This document shows positions 17,384 through 26,448 of a stretch of DNA of 64,000 bases, piece after piece (within the stretch, counting starts at the first letter, position 1; every line of letters begins with the position of its first letter). The translations under genes and the position numbers were made by a program. The notes under the pieces are model-generated. The model saw nothing but the letters and a program-made list of their open reading frames with translations, was not told the DNA's origin and ran no database searches. This DNA comes from Desulfomicrobium sp. UBA5193 (lineage in GTDB: Bacteria; Desulfobacterota; Desulfovibrionia; Desulfovibrionales; Desulfomicrobiaceae): the NCBI GenBank assembly GCA_002412965.1, contig DHWB01000011.1, forward strand, positions 640,542 through 704,541, in the 5' to 3' direction.

Positions 17384-18298
17384 TCAGGAACGGGACAACT
17401 GACGCATGGATGCGATGGCCGCATCTTCGTCGAAAGGATGACGCGTGAACACGTTGATGATGGAAGTCGGGGCAATTTGGGGGAATTTCTCGCCGTAGAG
17501 CAGGCAGCAACGGACAAAAAGCTCCAGCCCCTCCAAGCGCCACATTCCCAGTTCCAAAGCCTTGTCCACGTGACGGGAAACAAAGGATGGCAGCGACTCA
17601 TTTTCCGGGACGGGCAAGCCCTGTCCCGGCGTCTCAACGCGCAATGTCTCGGTAATATTGAGGACGACAACCTGCGTGCGCTTGTCCCGGAATATCTGGG
17701 CATGCTGGTCGGTAAAGCGGTACCAGGGGCAGGGATGAACAGGCTGCGGCGTGTATGGACGCGACAGGAAATCCGTTTCTTCGCTTTGATCGATGCAGGC
17801 CCATTTTCCGTCTTCAGTGCGAGTCAAGACACGCCGGACAGGTCCGAGGAGCATGGGGATCTCCTTGGGCATTGCGGCGCAGATGCGGCTGAGGATGCGG
17901 CCGTCCCAGATTCGGAAGATGACCTCCTGGTCGTCGGTTGTGACGAGGAGAAGGCTGCGAAAATGGGCCAGAACATCCTCGATCGGGGCGGGGGTCGCCA
18001 GCAGCAGGCCCCAACCGGGAGGATCGCGTTCTTCAAGCCAGCGCACTATCGAAGCATCTGGACTGACGACGGCCACGCGGGGCGAGGCTTCGTGCAAGGA
18101 CTGCAAGGAGGAGTCGAAGAAAAGCAAGGTCAGTTCGGTTCGGGGTTCCGTGGCATACAGATGAGGAACAGCCTGCAGGTCGCAGGCCGGGTCCAGGACG
18201 AGGTAGATGGAGCATCCGCTGCTTACGGCCTCCTCCAGAAAAGATGCCGGATTTTCAACGTGCCGGTACCTTTCGGGATCGGTCATTGTGTCTGTCAC
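17384..18298 (-). CDS. DUF4123 type VI effector chaperone (Tap/TEC-like)
   Basis: 304 residues. GTG at 18298 follows GGGAGG and starts one base after the vgrG stop codon; an internal ATG at 18286 is the alternative. The central region (WGLLLATPAPIEDVLAHFRSLL, then EVIFRIWDGRILSRIC and MLLGPVRRVL) is the DUF4123 signature. Such proteins are adaptor chaperones that load an effector on its VgrG and are not themselves secreted. It lies directly between vgrG and the lipase module, as expected. Confidence 0.88.
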   Translation of the reverse strand: MTDTMTDPERYRHVENPASFLEEAVSSGCSIYLVLDPACDLQAVPHLYATEPRTELTLLFFDSSLQSLHEASPRVAVVSPDASIVRWLEERDPPGWGLLLATPAPIEDVLAHFRSLLLVTTDDQEVIFRIWDGRILSRICAAMPKEIPMLLGPVRRVLTRTEDGKWACIDQSEETDFLSRPYTPQPVHPCPWYRFTDQHAQIFRDKRTQVVVLNITETLRVETPGQGLPVPENESLPSFVSRHVDKALELGMWRLEGLELFVRCCLLYGEKFPQIAPTSIINVFTRHPFDEDAAIASMRQLSRS

Positions 18299-18299
18299 T

Positions 18300-20357
18300 T
18301 CACGCCTCCCGTGTTTGCCAACATTTCGGCGTGACGGGCAGCGCCAGTGCGTGGGCCTGCCGGAAAATTCCCAGCTGGTGGCAGGGGGGGATGCCTTCTT
18401 CCGGCATTGTGCTGCCGAGCGGCAGGAGCGGCGCGGCCCCCGAGCCGCTCCCTGGCGAGCCTCCGGAATTGATGCGCACCTTCGGACCGGCCATGGTGAC
18501 GCCCCCCGCGTTCAGGCGCACGAACGATCCCGCCCCTTTAAGTGAGAAATCCGCACCGGCTTCGAGCACGACCTTGTTTCCGGCCTGGATATGCACCTCG
18601 CTGCCCGACCGCAGCAGCCATCTGGACCCGATCTGGGTGTGGCTGTTGCCGCGTATCGTGAGGTGGTCGTCCGCGAGCAGCTCCGTCTTGCGCGGAAGAT
18701 CGACGCGGTGGTGCTCCTCGCCCAGGATGTGCGTGTACGTGAAGCGATCCACCGTGCGATGCTGGTCGCGCAGGATATGCTCCTTCCAGTCGTTCTTGAC
18801 GTGCACGTTCACGTCCTTCTCGCCGTGCACGTAGATCTCCTCCTCGCCGCGCCGGTCCTCGATGCGCAGCTCGTTGAAGCCTCTGGCCTCGCCTTCGTCG
18901 CCGGGCGTGGACATGGACTTGAAGACCGTGCGCGTCTTGTGTTCGGGCAGGGGGTAGGGGGGCATGTTCAGCTCGTGGTACACGTGCCCCGTGATTATGG
19001 GCCGGTCCGGGTCGCCCTCCAGGAACGACACCGCCACCTCGTGCCCGATGCGCGGGATGGCCATGGTCCCGTAGGCCGAGCCCGCCCAGCCCTGGGAGAC
19101 CCGGATCCAGCAGGTCGTCTTTTCGTTCCACTGGTCCGCGCGGTCCCAGAAGAACTGTACCTTCACCCGGCCGTATTTGTCGGGATAGATCTCTTCGCCT
19201 TCGGGGCCGGTGACGATGGCCGTCTGGTTGCCGGCGATCCGGTTCTTGGGATGCGCCGACTCCGGCACGAAGCGCGTGGCTTCGGGGATGGCCTGGACAC
19301 GGGCCACGTAAATCATGCCCCGGTCCGGGGCCTCGTGCTCCAGCACCTGCGGCTGCTCGCCATGATGCTCCACGCGCAGGATGCACCATGCGGTGTTCAC
19401 CTCCTGGCGGGGATGCTCGTGCATGCTGAAGGTGTACCCGGGAGCGAAGCGCGACACGTCCGAGCGGATGTCGATCCACTGATGTAGGCTCAGCTGCCGC
19501 AGAAGCTGCAGGTCCGCGTAGCGCTGTCCGTCCTGGCGCAGCTGGTAGAGATGAGGGAAGCGGTACTGTTCCAGGTTCATGCCCGCGGGCGCGGGGGCGA
19601 GCAGCGGGTCCGGCTGCTGCCGGCTGACGCTCAGGTCCAGCTTGGGTTTTTGGAAGTTCCATTCGCGATAGCTGGCGCTGTCGCTGCGCACGCTTTGGTG
19701 CAGGGTCACGCGGTTTATGACCGCCGTGTCGGTGACGTTGCCGGAGCCGGGATGGAAGCGCAGCTCGTTCTCGCCGTTGATGAGTGGCCCGCCCTCGCGG
19801 TCGGTGAAGCAGAGCACGTGCCCCTGCGGACTATGCTCGAAATAATATGCGATGCCTTCTTCCTCGCACAGCCTGGAGATGAAGTGCAGCGATGTCTCGC
19901 CGTACTGCACGCAGTATTTGCGGGGGGCGTATTCGTAGAAGCAGCGGAAACTGAAGCTGTCTCCGGCAAAACCCTGCTCTTTTAAAATCACCTCGATGAT
20001 CTGGACCACGCTCATGTCCTGGAAGATGCGGTGGTCCGTGACCAGGCCGAGATACCAGAGCCGGGGCACGAGCAGGCAGCGGTAGTGGGTGCGCAGGTTG
20101 GCGGTGTGCAGCTGCTCGAACTGCCGGATGATCCCGTGCACATGCCGCACCCCGCCGCTTCTGTCGGCCATGGCCAGACATGCGGCCTGACCCATGAGCT
20201 CCGAAAAATCCATGCCGGCCGACATGTGGACCAGTTCGATCTCAAACTCGAAAGGCCGGTGCATCTCTTCGGCCCCGGAAAACGCATACACCCCGAACTC
20301 GATGCCGTCGCCCGCATCGAAGGTGAACCAGGTGCTGTTGGCAGATAATTGAGTCAT
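18300..20357 (-). CDS. vgrG: VgrG / type VI secretion spike protein (TssI)
   Basis: ATG at 20357 with GCGAGGG gives 685 residues. Residues 1-370 are the gp27-like base, about 380-480 the OB-fold gp5-like part (WIRVSQGWAGSAYG and PRIGHEVAVSFLEGDPDRP), and the rest is the beta-helical needle with repeats such as EEIYVHGEKDVNVHVKNDW. The Gly/Ser-rich tail after residue 630 (GGSPGSGSGAA) ends in a short Cys-containing extension likely used to dock cargo. No other structural T6SS genes are in the window, so this is an orphan vgrG island firing with an apparatus encoded elsewhere. Confidence 0.95.
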   Translation of the reverse strand: MTQLSANSTWFTFDAGDGIEFGVYAFSGAEEMHRPFEFEIELVHMSAGMDFSELMGQAACLAMADRSGGVRHVHGIIRQFEQLHTANLRTHYRCLLVPRLWYLGLVTDHRIFQDMSVVQIIEVILKEQGFAGDSFSFRCFYEYAPRKYCVQYGETSLHFISRLCEEEGIAYYFEHSPQGHVLCFTDREGGPLINGENELRFHPGSGNVTDTAVINRVTLHQSVRSDSASYREWNFQKPKLDLSVSRQQPDPLLAPAPAGMNLEQYRFPHLYQLRQDGQRYADLQLLRQLSLHQWIDIRSDVSRFAPGYTFSMHEHPRQEVNTAWCILRVEHHGEQPQVLEHEAPDRGMIYVARVQAIPEATRFVPESAHPKNRIAGNQTAIVTGPEGEEIYPDKYGRVKVQFFWDRADQWNEKTTCWIRVSQGWAGSAYGTMAIPRIGHEVAVSFLEGDPDRPIITGHVYHELNMPPYPLPEHKTRTVFKSMSTPGDEGEARGFNELRIEDRRGEEEIYVHGEKDVNVHVKNDWKEHILRDQHRTVDRFTYTHILGEEHHRVDLPRKTELLADDHLTIRGNSHTQIGSRWLLRSGSEVHIQAGNKVVLEAGADFSLKGAGSFVRLNAGGVTMAGPKVRINSGGSPGSGSGAAPLLPLGSTMPEEGIPPCHQLGIFRQAHALALPVTPKCWQTREA

Positions 20358-20438
20358 GAAGAACCCTCGCGGATGAGTGTCTGGCCCGACAAAGCGCCGG
20401 ATCAAGGCGAAACGAGTGAACAGCCGGGATTATCGACG

Positions 20439-20514
20439 ATATACGTGGCGGACGCGTCAACAAATTGGAATCGATGCGTAAATTTGATCGGAAAATATAC
20501 GTAGCGGTCGAATC
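20439..20514. repeat. Two direct repeats upstream of vgrG
   Basis: ATATACGTGGCGGACG at 20439 and ATATACGTAGCGGTCG at 20494 differ at two of 16 positions and are 55 bases apart, in the 281-base region between vgrG and the divergent metal-sensor gene. They may be binding sites for a regulator of the island. No unambiguous -35/-10 or -24/-12 promoter for vgrG was found. Confidence 0.45.
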
Positions 20515-20541
20515 AGCGCAGGAGATATTTCGTCAGCTTGC

Positions 20542-20585
20542 TTGACCTTCTCCACGTGTGCTTATATTTGAATAACTGTTCAAAT
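20542..20585 (+). promoter_or_regulatory. Promoter and ArsR/SmtB-type operator of the metal-efflux operon
   Basis: TTGACC at 20542-20547 with an AT-rich -10 (TATTTG, spacing 17). Overlapping the -10 is the inverted repeat ATTTGAA-N6-TTCAAAT (20566-20585), the arrangement of ArsR/SmtB/CadC operators. It is about 55 bases before the sensor gene. Metal-released repression is the inferred control. Confidence 0.75.
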
Positions 20586-20638
20586 GTTTGTGCGTTGGCG
20601 ACGTTCACGCGTGATCATCAAGAAAAGTTGGAGAAAAT

Positions 20639-20998
20639 ATGGAAGATATGTGCGAGGTCCGCTGCATCCACGCCGAGAACGTGGCCAGGGCAGGTGAGGG
20701 CAGGACCGATGAACGCGTGCTGGAGGAAGCGGCGGCGCTTTTGGGAGTGATCGCCGATCCGACCAGGCTCAAGATTGTGGATGCCCTGCGGCTCGGGGAA
20801 CTGTGCGTCTGTGATCTGGCCGCGGTGCTTGGAATGTCCATTTCCGCCATTTCACATCAGTTGCGCCTGCTCCGAGCCTCCCGATTGGTGCGCGGCAGAC
20901 GGGCGGGAAAGGTCGTTTTCTATACGTTGCACGATGCTCATGTGGAGAAGCTTTTAGGGATGGCCATTGCCCATTGTCGGGAACGGTGCGGCATATGA
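20639..20998 (+). CDS. CadC/SmtB-type metal-sensing ArsR-family repressor
   Basis: 119 residues, winged helix (SISAISHQLRLLRASRLV is the recognition helix). Two metal sites are readable. One is the alpha3N set: N-terminal MCEVRCIH plus ELCVCD before the recognition helix, as in CadC for Cd/Pb. The other is the alpha5 set near the C-terminus: DAH...H..E with spacing D-x-H-x10-H-x2-E, exactly the SmtB/CzrA zinc site. An operator palindrome lies upstream and the permease follows with an ATGA overlap, so it represses an efflux operon until a soft metal (Cd, Pb, Zn) binds. Confidence 0.9.
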   Translation: MEDMCEVRCIHAENVARAGEGRTDERVLEEAAALLGVIADPTRLKIVDALRLGELCVCDLAAVLGMSISAISHQLRLLRASRLVRGRRAGKVVFYTLHDAHVEKLLGMAIAHCRERCGI

Positions 20999-22059
20999 GC
21001 GCTTTTTTGTACGTTTGCTGGGATATACTGGTCGATTCCTCGATCTGGATGCTCTTTGGGTTTTTCATGGCCGGGCTGTTGCGTGCTTTCGTGCCCTCGG
21101 ATCTGGTGGCCCGCCATCTGGGCAAAGATCAGTCGGGCAATGTCTTCAAGGCGGCCCTGTTCGGGGTTCCGCTGCCCCTGTGCAGCTGCGGCGTCATCCC
21201 CGCAGCGGCGGGCCTGCGACGGCAGGGGGCAAGCAAGGGCGCCACGGCGTCTTTTCTCATCTCAACGCCGGAAACCGGGGTCGATTCCATCGCCGTCAGC
21301 TGGGCCTTGCTCGATCCGCTCATGACCGTGCTGCGTCCTCTTTCGGCGTTCCTGACGGCCATGATGACGGGTCTCTTTATCGACGCAGCGGACAAGGAGC
21401 CCGATCCGCTTCAACTACTCCCGCCCTTGAACACGCCTTCGGCCTGCACTTCCGGTTCATGTTCCTGCGGCGACTCCGCAGCCGCGCCATCCCTTTGGAA
21501 ACGGTTTCTGAACGGTCAGCGTTTCGCCTTTGACGACCTGATGGGCGACATCGCGCCCTGGTTCGCTTTCGGCATCCTGCTGGCGGGCGTGATCACCATC
21601 TACCTGCCCGATGATCTGGGCCAGACGCTGCCGGGAGGGGGGATGGTCTCCATGCTGGCCATGCTCGCGGTGGCCATGCCCATGTACGTCTGCGCCACCG
21701 CGAGCACTCCCATTGCGGCGGCCCTGGCGCTGAAGGGTTTTTCGCCCGGTGCGCTGCTGGTCTTCCTGCTCGCCGGGCCGGCCACCAATGCGGCCACGAT
21801 CGTCATGGTCTCTCGGCTGCTGGGCAGAAAATCCGCCGTCATCTATGTGGGCTCAATCATTCTGGCCACTCTGGCCTGCGCAGTGGCGGCGGACGCGCTC
21901 TACCTCTGGCTTGGGCTTGAGGTGCACGGCTGGCTCGCCAACTCCGGGGTCGAAGAGGGAGGACTTGTTTCGATCCTGGCCGCGCTGATAATGCTGGCCG
22001 TGTTGCTCCGCGCAGGCGTTACCCTCATGGTCCGCCGTTTCTCCACAGCAAAGACCTGA
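20995..22059 (+). CDS. SO_0444/ArsP-like metal efflux permease
   Basis: ATG at 20995 overlaps the repressor stop (ATGA); 354 residues. About eight to ten hydrophobic segments. The family hallmark LPLCSCGVIPAAAGLRRQGASKGA is at about 58-81 with the CSCG metal-binding motif, followed by FLISTPETGVDS. A Cys-rich cytoplasmic loop (CTSGSCSCGDS, about residue 148) probably binds metal. Relatives export Cu/Zn or methylated arsenicals. Coupling to a CadC/SmtB-like sensor favours Zn or Cd over arsenic. Confidence 0.85.
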   Translation: MSAFLYVCWDILVDSSIWMLFGFFMAGLLRAFVPSDLVARHLGKDQSGNVFKAALFGVPLPLCSCGVIPAAAGLRRQGASKGATASFLISTPETGVDSIAVSWALLDPLMTVLRPLSAFLTAMMTGLFIDAADKEPDPLQLLPPLNTPSACTSGSCSCGDSAAAPSLWKRFLNGQRFAFDDLMGDIAPWFAFGILLAGVITIYLPDDLGQTLPGGGMVSMLAMLAVAMPMYVCATASTPIAAALALKGFSPGALLVFLLAGPATNAATIVMVSRLLGRKSAVIYVGSIILATLACAVAADALYLWLGLEVHGWLANSGVEEGGLVSILAALIMLAVLLRAGVTLMVRRFSTAKT

Positions 22060-22063
22060 TTCA

Positions 22064-22102
22064 CAAAAAAAATCCCCCCGGACAGACCATGTCCGGGGGG
22101 AT
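22064..22102 (-). terminator. Terminator of lysA (also a barrier for the permease gene)
   Basis: ATCCCCCCGGACA (22072-22084), loop GACCA, TGTCCGGGGGGAT. On the minus strand a run of T follows (complement of the A-run 22065-22072), so it terminates lysA; on the plus strand there is no T-run. Confidence 0.9.
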
Positions 22103-22125
22103 CAGAATCCATCCACCGACCGCTA

Positions 22126-23397
22126 CTATTTGTTCAGATCGCCAATAAGCGCCAGTCCTTCCTCTTCCAGAGCCACCAGATCATTGTAGACCTCGCGCTT
22201 GCGGACCAGCACGTGCTTGCTTCCTTCGACCATGATTTCCGCTGCCCGGGGGCGGGAATTGTACTGCGAGGACATGACGAAGCCGTAGGCTCCGGCCGAA
22301 AAGGCGGCCAGCAGGTCGCCGGGACCGACCTTGGGGAAGGTGCGGTTCTTGGCCAGAAAGTCGCCGGATTCACAGATGGGGCCGACAATGTCCGCCGTCA
22401 TTTCCTCGCCCTTGCCTTCGCGTACCGGAGAGATGCGATGATAGGACCCATACAGGGAAGGCCGGACGAGATCGTTCATGGCCGCATCGACGATGACGAA
22501 ATGCTTGTCTTCGTTGGTCTTGGTGTACTGCACCTCGGTGACCAGGATGCCCGTGTTTCCGGCGATGACCCGGCCCGGCTCAAGGATGAGGGTCACGTCC
22601 AGATCCTTGAGGGAATCCACCAGGGCCTTGCCCAGTTCCTCGGGATGCGGCGGTTCTTCCTCATTGTAGGTGATGCCGAGGCCCCCGCCCAGATCGAGGT
22701 ATTTGATCTTGATGCCCATCTCGAGGAGCTGGCCGTAAAAGATCTTGAGCTTGTCCAGCGCTTCAAGGAAAGGGGAGAGCTTGGTCAGCTGGGAGCCGAT
22801 ATGGCAGTCCATGCCGATGGGTTCCACATTGGGCAGGCTCTTGGCCAGCGCATAGGTCGCCAGGGCATCGGTGCGGGACAGGCCGAACTTGTTCTCCTTC
22901 AAGCCGGTGGAGACATAGGGATGGGTCTTGGGATCCACGTCCGGATTGATGCGCAGGCTGATGCGCGCGACCTTGTCCAGATCGGCGGCGACGGCGTTGA
23001 TGCGCTCCAGTTCCTGGGTCGATTCCACATTGAACATGAGGATGTCGGCAAAAAGCGCTTCCTGGATTTCCACCGTTTTTTTGCCCACGCCCGAATAGAC
23101 GATCTTTTTCGGATCCACGCCGGCCCGCAGCGCGCGGAACAGTTCGCCGCCGGAGACGATGTCCGTGCCCGCGCCTTCCTGGGCCAGAATCTTCAAGAGG
23201 CTCATGTTGGAGTTGGCCTTGACCGAGTAGCAGGTCAAGTGGTCGATGCCGGCGAATGCCGAGTCAAAGGCCTTGAAATGGCGTTTCAGGGTCGATGCGG
23301 AATAGATATACAGCGGCGTGCCGTATTCCTTGACGAGATCCGCTACGGCGACGTCCTCGGCATGGAGTTGGCCGTTCTTATATTGGAAATAGTGCAT
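22126..23397 (-). CDS. lysA: Diaminopimelate decarboxylase
   Basis: 423 residues, normal length. PLP-dependent fold type III enzyme. YSVKANSN carries the PLP-binding Lys, with HIGSQL, the glycine-rich GGGLGI and EPGR phosphate loops, and CESGDF with AYGF(V) at the dimer active site. It makes L-lysine from meso-diaminopimelate. It is last in a minus-strand run behind a lipoprotein gene and mutS and has its own terminator. Confidence 0.96.
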   Translation of the reverse strand: MHYFQYKNGQLHAEDVAVADLVKEYGTPLYIYSASTLKRHFKAFDSAFAGIDHLTCYSVKANSNMSLLKILAQEGAGTDIVSGGELFRALRAGVDPKKIVYSGVGKKTVEIQEALFADILMFNVESTQELERINAVAADLDKVARISLRINPDVDPKTHPYVSTGLKENKFGLSRTDALATYALAKSLPNVEPIGMDCHIGSQLTKLSPFLEALDKLKIFYGQLLEMGIKIKYLDLGGGLGITYNEEEPPHPEELGKALVDSLKDLDVTLILEPGRVIAGNTGILVTEVQYTKTNEDKHFVIVDAAMNDLVRPSLYGSYHRISPVREGKGEEMTADIVGPICESGDFLAKNRTFPKVGPGDLLAAFSAGAYGFVMSSQYNSRPRAAEIMVEGSKHVLVRKREVYNDLVALEEEGLALIGDLNK

Positions 23398-23416
23398 AAC
23401 CTTTCTCCTCTGTGGA

Positions 23417-23833
23417 TTACGGGGTAGGGGGTGCGAGTGTGATGATTTCGGACAATGCAGGCTCGATAATATGGTGCGTGTTGTCCGCCTTCAAGCGAAT
23501 GCGCAGGCTTTGACCCGGCAGGGGTTCGCAGATGGTGAAAATGAAGCTGTTTTCCTGACGGTACACACTCGAACTGTAGGGATAGAGCTTCTTGCTGAAG
23601 GACGGGGTGAAGGGGCAGGTGGGGCAGCCTTCCTGCTCAATCTCGATCATGAAATATTCCAGGTTGACTAGCTTGCCGCCCAGCTTGGCGTTGATCATGA
23701 TGCATCCCTGGTCCCTGCGGGCTTCCATGTGGTTGATCTGGATCATCTCTTCGCTTGCGATGGGCTGGGGCCATTCTTTTTTGCCGCATGCGGCGAGTAC
23801 GAGGAGCAAACAACAAAGGAGAAGGCGTTTCAT
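23417..23833 (-). CDS. Small lipoprotein of unknown function
   Basis: ATG at 23833 overlaps the mutS stop by four bases (ATGA), giving 138 residues. MKRLLLCCLLLVLAACGKK is a lipoprotein signal with Cys16 and no Asp at +2, so outer-membrane sorting is likely. The mature part has a Cys pair (GCPTCPF) and strand-rich sequence; no family recognised. The position between mutS and lysA recalls the small LptM/YifL-like lipoprotein often found before lysA, but this one is much longer. Translational coupling with mutS is clear; function unknown. Confidence 0.75.
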   Translation of the reverse strand: MKRLLLCCLLLVLAACGKKEWPQPIASEEMIQINHMEARRDQGCIMINAKLGGKLVNLEYFMIEIEQEGCPTCPFTPSFSKKLYPYSSSVYRQENSFIFTICEPLPGQSLRIRLKADNTHHIIEPALSEIITLAPPTP

Positions 23834-26448
23834 GACTGTCCTGCCATTGCTTTCCATTGATGGAGCAGCGTGAGCGCATCCAGCGGGGAAAGCTCGTTGA
23901 CGTTGAGATTTTTCAAGGCCTGGAGGACCTGATGTTCCTCCGGCTGTTTCTGCACGGGAGCCACCTGGGTCAGGCCGGGCAGGGAGACCTGCCGACTGAG
24001 GACATCGTTCCGCTTGGCCCCGCCGGGGGCATGGCGCTCGAGCACGGCCAGAATTTCCTTGGCCCTGACCACCACCGATGCCGGAACACCGGCCAGACGG
24101 GCCACCTCGATACCGTAGCTGCGGTCGGCGGGTCCGGGCACCATGCGGCGCAGGAAGACGATGTCGCCCTTCCATTCCTTGATCGCGATATTGTAATTGC
24201 GCACGCCGGGCAAGCGGTCTTCCAGCACCGTCAGTTCGTGATAATGGGTCGCGAAGAGAGTGCGGATTCCGCCTTGGCGTCTGGCAAGTTCCTCGGCCAC
24301 GGCCCAGGCCAGGGATAGCCCGTCAAAGGTGCTCGTGCCCCGGCCGATCTCATCCAGAATGACCAGGGAGCGTTTGCCCGCCTGGCGCAGGATGCGGGCC
24401 GTCTCGGTCATTTCGACCATGAAGGTCGATTGGCCCATGGCCAGGTTGTCCGAGGCTCCGACACGCGAAAAGATGCGGTCGCACAGTCCCAATCTGGCGG
24501 AGACGGCGGGCACGAATCCGCCCATCTGGGCCAGGATGCAGATGAGGGCCACCTGCCGCAGCACCGTTGACTTGCCTGCCATGTTCGGGCCGGTAATGAG
24601 CAGCACCCGGCCGCTGTCATCAAGCGTCAGATCGTTGGGGATATAGCCCGGGCGGCCCTGCACGGCCTCGACCACGGGGTGGCGTCCGCCCTTGATGCCG
24701 ATCTCCAGGCCATCGTGCAGCTCGGGTCTGCACCACTCCCATTTGCGTGCGGCCTGGGCCAGTCCCTGGGCAAAATCGAGCTCGGCCAGAATTCCGGCCA
24801 TGCTCATGAAGCGGGCACGATGTCCGGCCACCTCCTCGCGCAGAGCCAGGAAAAGTTCGTATTCACGTGTCTTGCGCCGGTCCGATGCGCTCATGAGCTT
24901 GTCTTCGAGGATTTTCAGTTCCTCGGTGATGTAGCGCTCGGCATTGACCAGGGTCTGGCGGCGTATGAAGTGGGCCGGAGGCTCGGCCGTGGTGGCGCGG
25001 CTCAGCTCGAAATAATAGCCGAAGACCTTGGTGTACCCGAGTTTGAGCTTGGGCAGAGTGCAGGCGATGCGCTCGCGTTCGAGCATGGCGGTCAGCGCCG
25101 CTTCGCCGTGATCCGTCAGCTCCATCAGTTCATCGAGGCCCGGGTCATAGCCCTGCCGGAAGAGCCCGCCCTCGGTGATGACCGGCGGCAGCGAGTCGGC
25201 CAGGGCGCGCGACAAAAGCCCATGCACGTCGGTCAGGTCGTCCCAGCCGCGAAGCAGGGCGGACAGTCTGGGCGGCGGGGACTCAAGTTCGGCCAGGGCA
25301 AGCCGCATGGACGGCAGCACGGCCAGGGATGCGCCCAGCGCCCCGAAATCCTTGGGAGTGGAGCGGTTGACCACGATGCGCGTGCACAGCCTCTCCAGAT
25401 CATAGACCTTGTCCAGGGCCCGGCGCAGATTTTCCCGGACCTCATCGCGTTCATGCAGATAGGCGACCAGTTCCTGTATGGGCAGGATGGCACCGAGCTC
25501 CTTGAAGGGCTGGTGTAGCCGGGTTTCGAGTAGACGCCCGCCCATGGGGGTCTGGGTTTGGTCCAGGACGTGCCACAGCGTGCCGCGTCCCTTGCTCCCG
25601 TCCATGGTCTTGAACAGTTCCAGGTTGCGTTCCGTGACCTCGTCGAGGAGCAGGGTGGAGGAAAGGTCCAGAGGGGCGAAGGGGGCCAGATGGGTCAGAT
25701 CGCGTTTCTGGGTCAGCTCCAGATAGGTCAAAAGCGCTCCGCAACAGCGGGTCAGGGCCGGCTTGTCGTCCAGATCGAGCGTCTGCAGGGAGGCCACGGC
25801 CTGCGCGCGCAGGATCTTGTCCTCGGCGCTGCGTCCGTCGAAATAGGATTTCTGCGGATAGCGGGAGAGTTTGGCCTGCCACTGCTCCAGCCCCTTGGGC
25901 AGAGGCTGGGATTCGGTCAGGAGCAGCTCGCGCGGGTTCATCTTGACCAGCCACTGCCAGAGCACGGCTTCGTTTTTGGTCTGGATGCCGGACCAGGTGC
26001 CGGTGGAGAAATCCACCCAGGCCAGCCCCCCGCCCTGATCCGCGTCCCAGTACAGGGCGCCCAGAAAGTTGTGTCCCTTGGCGCTTAAATTGATGTCCTC
26101 GACCACCGTGCCCGGAGTCAATACCCGCGTCACCGCACGCCGCACCAAGCCCTTGGCCTGCTTGGGATCCTCGATCTGATCGCACAGCGCCACCTTGTAG
26201 CCCTTGTCGAGGAGCTGGCGCAGGTATTCGTCGATGGCGTGGTGGGGCATGCCGCACATGGGTACCGGGTTTTCCGCGCCGGGGTTGCGGCTGGTCAAGG
26301 CAATCTGCAGTTCACGGGCCGCGATTTCGGCGTCCTCAAAAAAAAGCTCGAAAAAATCACCCATGCGGAAAAAAACAAGGGTGTCCGGGTACTCGCCCTT
26401 GACCCCCAGATACTGCTCCATCATGGGCGTGATCTTGACCGTGCTCAT
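23830..26448 (-). CDS. mutS: DNA mismatch repair protein MutS
   Basis: ATG at 26448 gives 872 residues, normal length. The N-terminal mismatch-reading domain has the Phe-x-Glu wedge (GDFFELFFEDA), and the ATPase has GPNMAGKST as Walker A, DEIGRGTSTFDG as Walker B and TLFATHYHEL as switch. It binds mispairs as a dimer and recruits MutL. The start overlaps the stop of the TPR gene upstream (ATGA) and its own stop overlaps the next start, so three genes are translationally coupled. The longer frame upstream is inside the TPR gene. Confidence 0.97.
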   Translation of the reverse strand: MSTVKITPMMEQYLGVKGEYPDTLVFFRMGDFFELFFEDAEIAARELQIALTSRNPGAENPVPMCGMPHHAIDEYLRQLLDKGYKVALCDQIEDPKQAKGLVRRAVTRVLTPGTVVEDINLSAKGHNFLGALYWDADQGGGLAWVDFSTGTWSGIQTKNEAVLWQWLVKMNPRELLLTESQPLPKGLEQWQAKLSRYPQKSYFDGRSAEDKILRAQAVASLQTLDLDDKPALTRCCGALLTYLELTQKRDLTHLAPFAPLDLSSTLLLDEVTERNLELFKTMDGSKGRGTLWHVLDQTQTPMGGRLLETRLHQPFKELGAILPIQELVAYLHERDEVRENLRRALDKVYDLERLCTRIVVNRSTPKDFGALGASLAVLPSMRLALAELESPPPRLSALLRGWDDLTDVHGLLSRALADSLPPVITEGGLFRQGYDPGLDELMELTDHGEAALTAMLERERIACTLPKLKLGYTKVFGYYFELSRATTAEPPAHFIRRQTLVNAERYITEELKILEDKLMSASDRRKTREYELFLALREEVAGHRARFMSMAGILAELDFAQGLAQAARKWEWCRPELHDGLEIGIKGGRHPVVEAVQGRPGYIPNDLTLDDSGRVLLITGPNMAGKSTVLRQVALICILAQMGGFVPAVSARLGLCDRIFSRVGASDNLAMGQSTFMVEMTETARILRQAGKRSLVILDEIGRGTSTFDGLSLAWAVAEELARRQGGIRTLFATHYHELTVLEDRLPGVRNYNIAIKEWKGDIVFLRRMVPGPADRSYGIEVARLAGVPASVVVRAKEILAVLERHAPGGAKRNDVLSRQVSLPGLTQVAPVQKQPEEHQVLQALKNLNVNELSPLDALTLLHQWKAMAGQS

